DNA of 8,982 bases from Neptunomonas sp. (GTDB lineage: Bacteria; Pseudomonadota; Gammaproteobacteria; Pseudomonadales; Balneatricaceae), in NCBI GenBank assembly GCA_004195305.1, contig SDWN01000589.1:1-8982 (forward strand), in the 5' to 3' direction. Positions 5,308-8,982 of the stretch are shown here, in pieces. Each line of letters begins with the position of its first letter. Positions within the stretch are counted from its first letter, which is position 1. A model generated the notes under the pieces. That model searched no databases. It was given only the letters and a program-made list of their open reading frames with translations, and was not told the DNA's origin. A program made the position numbers and the translations under genes.

Positions 5308-7032
5308 ATGACGACTCCTGCCGCTATCCAGAACGCCTTGAGGGGTGATAATGCTTTGCCGCTCCGTCCACCCAGCCAAGTGATGGACTTAGAGCGTTTG
5401 GGCGCTTTTCATCAGAGCCGTCTGAGCTTCATGCGGACGCTGGTACGTCGGATTATGCGTGAACGCTGGCAGATTGAAGCAGCCCGCTTTGATTTGGATG
5501 CAGACGGTTATGGTACGGTCGTCTATGAAGTTGAGGCACCCAACGGTCTGTTCAGTTTTGTACTGTTTTCCGACTACCTGTCACCGCAAGAGCGCAACGA
5601 TCGGGTTATCGCCACCCAGTGGGATCTCACCATGGCGCTGGTGGAGGGCCGGGTTGAAGAAACATATCTGGAAAAACTGCGTCAAAATGTACCTAAGCAG
5701 GAAGCGGGGCGGGTTGATTCTCGCGTATTTGTGTTGTCACGCGCCAACCGCAGTGCCAGAAATTTTGATTATGTGGTGGAACAGCTGGCCAGCGGCGAGC
5801 AACCGGACGTCGATCGAATTACCAAGGTAGGCTATCTGTACCGCACCACTGCCGTTTACGGTAGCGGCAAACTCGGTATGGCCGACTGGGAAAAGGTACG
5901 TGCTAAGCACCCGGATTTTGCCCGCCCGTTTGCCGGTGAAATGTTTGTTTGCCTGATGCTGCGTAACTTCAGCCTGCTGCAGGCTGAGCATATTGCCCGC
6001 CACAAAGCCCCTGAGACTTTCCAGCCCATGCAACCGGAAGTTAAGCGTTATTTCGGTATCGGTAATTCCACCGGTCTGGGTATGGCGCCGTTTCTGGTTA
6101 ATCATCCGCTGTTGATCAACCAGTGGATTGAGATGCGGGAACTGGCACTGGCTCGCATCCGCGTGCTGGGCCGCATCAACACCCAGGTACAGCAGGAACT
6201 GAGAACCCTGGTTGAGCGGTGTGCGCAGCATACCCGCGATACCGCTACCGAAGATGAATGGCAAACCGACAACAATACGCAAGTGTTGGAAGACCTGGAC
6301 GCTTTGCAGACGTATGCCGCCAATGGTTTCGAAAGTTGGGACGGGTTACTCACCTGGAGCGAGCAAAACTGCTCTCTGCAGGGGCAGGAGATGCTGGTTT
6401 CGATCATGTTGGAGATCTACCCGGAGCTGGTTGATGAGCTGGAGGATTTTCATAATGCTGAAGAGTTTCTCGATCTTGATCCATTAATGCCCCTGATGCA
6501 GCTCAAAGAGGTCATTGAAACGCGCTACAGCTGGGCACTGGCTACCGATTTCAATGCCGATGGCGCACGTGAAACCTGTTGGTACCGTTCCGAAGAAAAA
6601 ATGGAGCCGCGCCTGGGCAGCATCGCCGATGAAGAAGCCAAACAGAAGCAGATGGCACTGGGCGTCGGCTATGCCGTTAGCAAGTGCTACGACCAATTAT
6701 GCGAGTATGTCGCTCAGCACCCGGAGCATACCACCGCCCGCTTTATGGTGGCACGTCCGAAAATGCGCGGTATCGTTCGTCGGATTCAAAGCATGAATCG
6801 CTGTATCTACGGTGATATTCAAGCGAACCTGTTGGATCGAAATATCCTGCCAATGCACCTGTTGCGTTGCAAACTGGCCTTTTTCGGCGTGGGTAAATTC
6901 GATCCCCGTTCTCGGCTGTGGGTACGCAATACCATGTTCCAGGGGGCACCGCTGCTGGAAGATATCGGTAAACCATTCAACGACGACTGGTTTATGCCAT
7001 TAGCGCCACTTCAACCGGGAAAGCACGCATGA
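5308..7032 (+). CDS. Conserved-looking protein of unknown function, 574 aa, partner of the DUF3726-like gene
   Basis: I do not recognise a named family. The protein appears soluble: no signal peptide, no membrane segment, mixed alpha/beta composition. Visible features: an Arg-rich helix at 38-54 (SRLSFMRTLVRRIMRER); a beta-rich stretch at 68-90; a glycine-rich motif GIGNSTGLGMAPF at 250-262 followed by NHPLLINQWIEMRELALAR; an acidic helical region at 311-335 and 368-400; two Cys near 460-465; and a basic C-terminal part (ARPKMRGIVRRIQSMNR, 482-498). The GIGNSTG segment could form a nucleotide- or ligand-binding loop, but that is inference. ATG at 5308 follows AGAGGA with 8-nt spacing. The stop overlaps the next start as ATGA, so the two proteins are probably made together and may form a complex. 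Upstream lie a MITE and a structured leader. Composition matches its neighbours. Confidence 0.9.
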   Translation: MTTPAAIQNALRGDNALPLRPPSQVMDLERLGAFHQSRLSFMRTLVRRIMRERWQIEAARFDLDADGYGTVVYEVEAPNGLFSFVLFSDYLSPQERNDRVIATQWDLTMALVEGRVEETYLEKLRQNVPKQEAGRVDSRVFVLSRANRSARNFDYVVEQLASGEQPDVDRITKVGYLYRTTAVYGSGKLGMADWEKVRAKHPDFARPFAGEMFVCLMLRNFSLLQAEHIARHKAPETFQPMQPEVKRYFGIGNSTGLGMAPFLVNHPLLINQWIEMRELALARIRVLGRINTQVQQELRTLVERCAQHTRDTATEDEWQTDNNTQVLEDLDALQTYAANGFESWDGLLTWSEQNCSLQGQEMLVSIMLEIYPELVDELEDFHNAEEFLDLDPLMPLMQLKEVIETRYSWALATDFNADGARETCWYRSEEKMEPRLGSIADEEAKQKQMALGVGYAVSKCYDQLCEYVAQHPEHTTARFMVARPKMRGIVRRIQSMNRCIYGDIQANLLDRNILPMHLLRCKLAFFGVGKFDPRSRLWVRNTMFQGAPLLEDIGKPFNDDWFMPLAPLQPGKHA

Positions 7033-7778
7033 ATATTTCCATGAACGAACTCAAAGCAGCCCTGCGCCGCTGCTTCGAAGCATCCCAATATTTTGTCGGA
7101 AACTATGAAGATGCAGCCAATATGGTGCTTTGGCTGGAGAAGCATGGCCTCAATGGTTTGACCGAGTTGGAGCGTGCGCTTCCCTATATCACCGAAGACC
7201 GCGATAAACCGCTAAGCAGCGTTGTCTATGAAGACAGTACCTCCGCCATTATCGACAGCCACGGCCGCAGTGCGCTCAACTGTATTGCCGCATCGGTTGA
7301 TTTGGCACACGCCAAAGCACTGGAAAATGGCATCGCCACAGTGACGGTACACAACTGCCACAACCGGATGTTTATTCTCAAAGCACTGACCGACAGAGGT
7401 CGATGTGGTATCAGTGTTGCTGCCTACTGGCAGAATGGAAGCCAGGCTGTGACCGAGCACGCCGCTGCGATCAAGGCCGGTGAACGCTATCCCAGCTACA
7501 GTGAAGCGATCACCAGTCTACCCGCCAGCACCGATGACAAACAGGCGCTGACGATCATCTGTAGCTCAAGGGTCGACCTGACGGCGTCTTTGCAGCAATC
7601 CAAGGGTAACCGCAATGCACGCTATATCAACGCTGAGCAAGTCGCCGAAAACAAAGAGCACAGTGTTGAGTACGGTATCGAGATTGACCGCGGTCTTTGG
7701 CAGGAGATCAACCGCATCGGCACTGGAATATTGGTTGAAAACACCGAGCTATCCCGTCAGGGCGCAGGCGGACGCTAG
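7029..7778 (+). CDS. DUF3726-like protein with an Ldh_2-like central region
   Basis: A 249-aa protein translationally coupled to the gene before it (ATGA overlap). An in-frame ATG four codons later (7041) is a less likely start. The N-terminus (SMNELKAALRRCFEA, then EDAANMVLWLEKHGLNG) and C-terminus (GIEIDRGLWQEINR, then ENTELSRQGAGG) recall the DUF3726 family from memory. Residues 76-135 (LNCIAASVDLAHAKALENG, then IATVTVHNCHNRMFILKAL) resemble the Ldh_2 malate/lactate/imino-acid dehydrogenase core, where one expects LAIEKAREHG and VVAVRNSNHFG. The Ldh_2 catalytic motif DSHGLxRLP appears as GLTELERALP, with Thr in the His position, and the protein is about 100 aa shorter than active Ldh_2 enzymes. 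It may be a catalytically inactive or altered subunit serving the 574-aa partner. Not membrane bound. Confidence 0.87.
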   Translation: MNISMNELKAALRRCFEASQYFVGNYEDAANMVLWLEKHGLNGLTELERALPYITEDRDKPLSSVVYEDSTSAIIDSHGRSALNCIAASVDLAHAKALENGIATVTVHNCHNRMFILKALTDRGRCGISVAAYWQNGSQAVTEHAAAIKAGERYPSYSEAITSLPASTDDKQALTIICSSRVDLTASLQQSKGNRNARYINAEQVAENKEHSVEYGIEIDRGLWQEINRIGTGILVENTELSRQGAGGR

Positions 7779-7822
7779 GAGGGCTCCTGCAAGAGGGTTG
7801 GCGTCCGCGTAATGCTTCGATC

Positions 7823-7860
7823 GATCTGCCAGGTACGCTGTACCGGTGATCTGGCAGGTC
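7823..7860 (+). terminator. Nested stem-loop after the DUF3726-like gene, possible terminator
   Basis: GATCTGCCAG (7823-7832) pairs with CTGGCAGGTC (7851-7860), with a single G-T pair. A competing inner hairpin GGTAC-GCT-GTACC is at 7832-7844. It lies 44 nt after the stop. A run of four T (7869-7872) comes 8 nt later, so it is not a canonical intrinsic terminator; it may be an attenuator or a 3'-end stabiliser before the exporter gene. A smaller dyad AGGAG-GG-CTCCT overlaps the stop codon at 7777-7788. Confidence 0.35.
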
Positions 7861-7968
7861 AGTGCTTGTTTTAGAACGCTGTAAGCAGTCCTCATTAATT
7901 CAAAAATACCAATATATTGAGATGATTACGGTGATTGGTCGAGTGCTTCTTTAAATGGATCGACAGCC

Positions 7969-8712
7969 ATGGCCCTTTCAACTTTTGACTTACTGGCACT
8001 GCTTATCGTCACTTGCGGTAGCATGCTGCAAACATGGGTGGGTATCGGTTTTGGCTTGTTGGCCGCGCCGTTGCTCTACCTGATCAACCCCGCCTTTGTC
8101 CCGGGTCCGATATTGATCCTCGGATTCAGCCTGTCTTTTCTGGTCGTACTCAAACAACGCGCTAAGCTGAACTGGCGACGTATTATGCCGGCCATTATCG
8201 CCCGCCTGCCGGGTTCCTGGTGTGGTGCGGCACTGTTGGTCGCCGTCCCGCAATACGGTCTCAGTTTGATGTTCGGGGCTTCATTAGTGCTGGCCGTCAT
8301 AGTGACCTGGCGCACCTATAAGGTGACAACGACCCCCTGGAGCCTGATTGTCGGGGGATTTTTTTCTGGTTTGATGGGTACCGCTACTTCGATCGGCGGG
8401 CCTGCTATAGCGCTGGTTTATCAGGAACAGAACCGGATCACTGCGCGCAATGAGATGGCTGCTTTTTTTTTGATAGGCACGCCGATCTCTATTCTGATGC
8501 TTGTTTTGCAAAACCAGATCGACCGGGCCAGCCTGTTACTTAGTTTAGAGGTATTACCAGGGGTTTTGTTTGGGTTCTGGTTGGCCAACAAGTTGGATGG
8601 CCGTATCAATACGACCTCCGTAAAACCCGTGCTATTGATGATATCGACCGCGTCTGCGTTAATGGTGCTCTACAGGGGGGGGGCAGGGCTGGCTTGCAGC
8701 CTGATTGCATAA
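7969..8712 (+). CDS. TauE/SafE-family membrane permease (putative sulfite/organosulfonate or carboxylate exporter)
   Basis: A 247-aa integral membrane protein of typical TauE/SafE length, with about eight hydrophobic segments (near 5-23, 27-40, 46-62, 76-93, 97-114, 124-142, 163-181, 187-205, then 219-236). The two internally related halves each carry the family's glycine-rich motif: QTWVGIGFGLLAAPLL (21-36) and SGLMGTATSIGGPAIAL (133-149). Family members export sulfite, sulfoacetate or related anions during sulfonate degradation, but many are uncharacterised. ATG at 7969 has only a weak upstream GGA (7957-7959). The 190-nt gap with a hairpin suggests its own promoter or partial read-through from the unknown pair. 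The coding sequence contains a 9-T run (8463-8471) and a 9-G run (8675-8683), both slippage-prone. The frame is intact here. Confidence 0.9.
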   Translation: MALSTFDLLALLIVTCGSMLQTWVGIGFGLLAAPLLYLINPAFVPGPILILGFSLSFLVVLKQRAKLNWRRIMPAIIARLPGSWCGAALLVAVPQYGLSLMFGASLVLAVIVTWRTYKVTTTPWSLIVGGFFSGLMGTATSIGGPAIALVYQEQNRITARNEMAAFFLIGTPISILMLVLQNQIDRASLLLSLEVLPGVLFGFWLANKLDGRINTTSVKPVLLMISTASALMVLYRGGAGLACSLIA

Positions 8713-8776
8713 TCACCCCAACGCTGACCGCCAGTGACACCATGCTTGATACAGCCGTTGCGTGGTTATTGGTCAG

Positions 8777-8977
8777 TTAAGCGCAGAAACGGGCCGCTAA
8801 CAACGCGATGACCTGAGCGGATCCTTTGTGTCGTTTTTTACCACTGGGGTTGGTGCGGGTCAGCGACTCCATACGGCTGCAGTCGACACTTTGCGGACGC
8901 TCATCTTTGGCCTGAGCGGGCTGCTGGTGAAACTTCGTAGTTCCGTATAGCGGACACTCAATGTAGAGCGAGGTCAT
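8777..8977 (-). CDS. Doubtful small ORF at the right edge, 66 aa or 5'-truncated
   Basis: An open frame from ATG at 8977 (or from beyond the window) to TAA at 8777-8779. The product is basic and Cys/Ser-rich, with no recognised domain (for example YIECPLYGTTKF and SGKKRHKGSAQ). Any RBS would lie outside the window. It could be the tail of a gene or transposase remnant whose start lies to the right, or non-coding. It is convergent with the TauE/SafE gene, leaving 64 bp between the stops with no clear terminator. Confidence 0.25.
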   Translation of the reverse strand: MTSLYIECPLYGTTKFHQQPAQAKDERPQSVDCSRMESLTRTNPSGKKRHKGSAQVIALLAARFCA

Positions 8978-8982
8978 GGCAG

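Noticed and set aside
5737..6282. 181-aa minus-strand open frame
   Set aside because: Antisense shadow of the 574-aa gene, no supporting motif.

Overview
The window reads as chromosome from a gammaproteobacterium, probably marine or halotolerant (Oceanospirillales- or Pseudomonas-like). This rests on protein flavour, moderate GC and gene types only; there is no rRNA or other taxonomic marker. It holds seven credible protein genes (one cut by the left edge), a doubtful ORF at the right edge, and one gene-poor stretch of about 620 bp that is rich in structured DNA.

Left part (1-3691, minus strand). A catabolic gene set is read right to left: an aldehyde dehydrogenase of the alpha-ketoglutaric-semialdehyde type, a divergent M19 'dipeptidase' whose start lies 14 nt after the dehydrogenase stop, and, after a 136-nt gap, a BCCT-family transporter running off the left edge. 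A LysR regulator is transcribed divergently (3796-4689). The shared 104-bp promoter region carries a textbook T-N11-A dyad next to a plausible -35 for the dehydrogenase. The simplest model is uptake of a betaine-like or other zwitterionic compound, hydrolysis by the M19-type enzyme, and oxidation of a C5 semialdehyde to 2-oxoglutarate, under LysR control. The actual substrate is not shown by the sequence. Both the transporter and the M19 protein appear to lack residues that define the best-studied members of their families.

Middle (4690-5307). No convincing gene. It contains a run of hairpins including a 20-bp perfect palindrome, a second copy of the LysR-type dyad, a 56-bp MITE with IS5-like 19-bp terminal inverted repeats and an intact CTAA target duplication, and a long nested inverted repeat in the leader of the next gene.

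Right part (5308-8712, plus strand). A 574-aa protein of unknown function overlaps by 4 nt (ATGA) a 249-aa protein that looks like the DUF3726 family. The middle of the latter resembles the malate/lactate (Ldh_2) dehydrogenase fold but lacks the catalytic-histidine motif. A TauE/SafE-type membrane exporter follows after 190 nt that include a hairpin. The two-gene unknown module with its structured leader is the best candidate for an undescribed system here. The last 270 bp hold only a weak minus-strand ORF.
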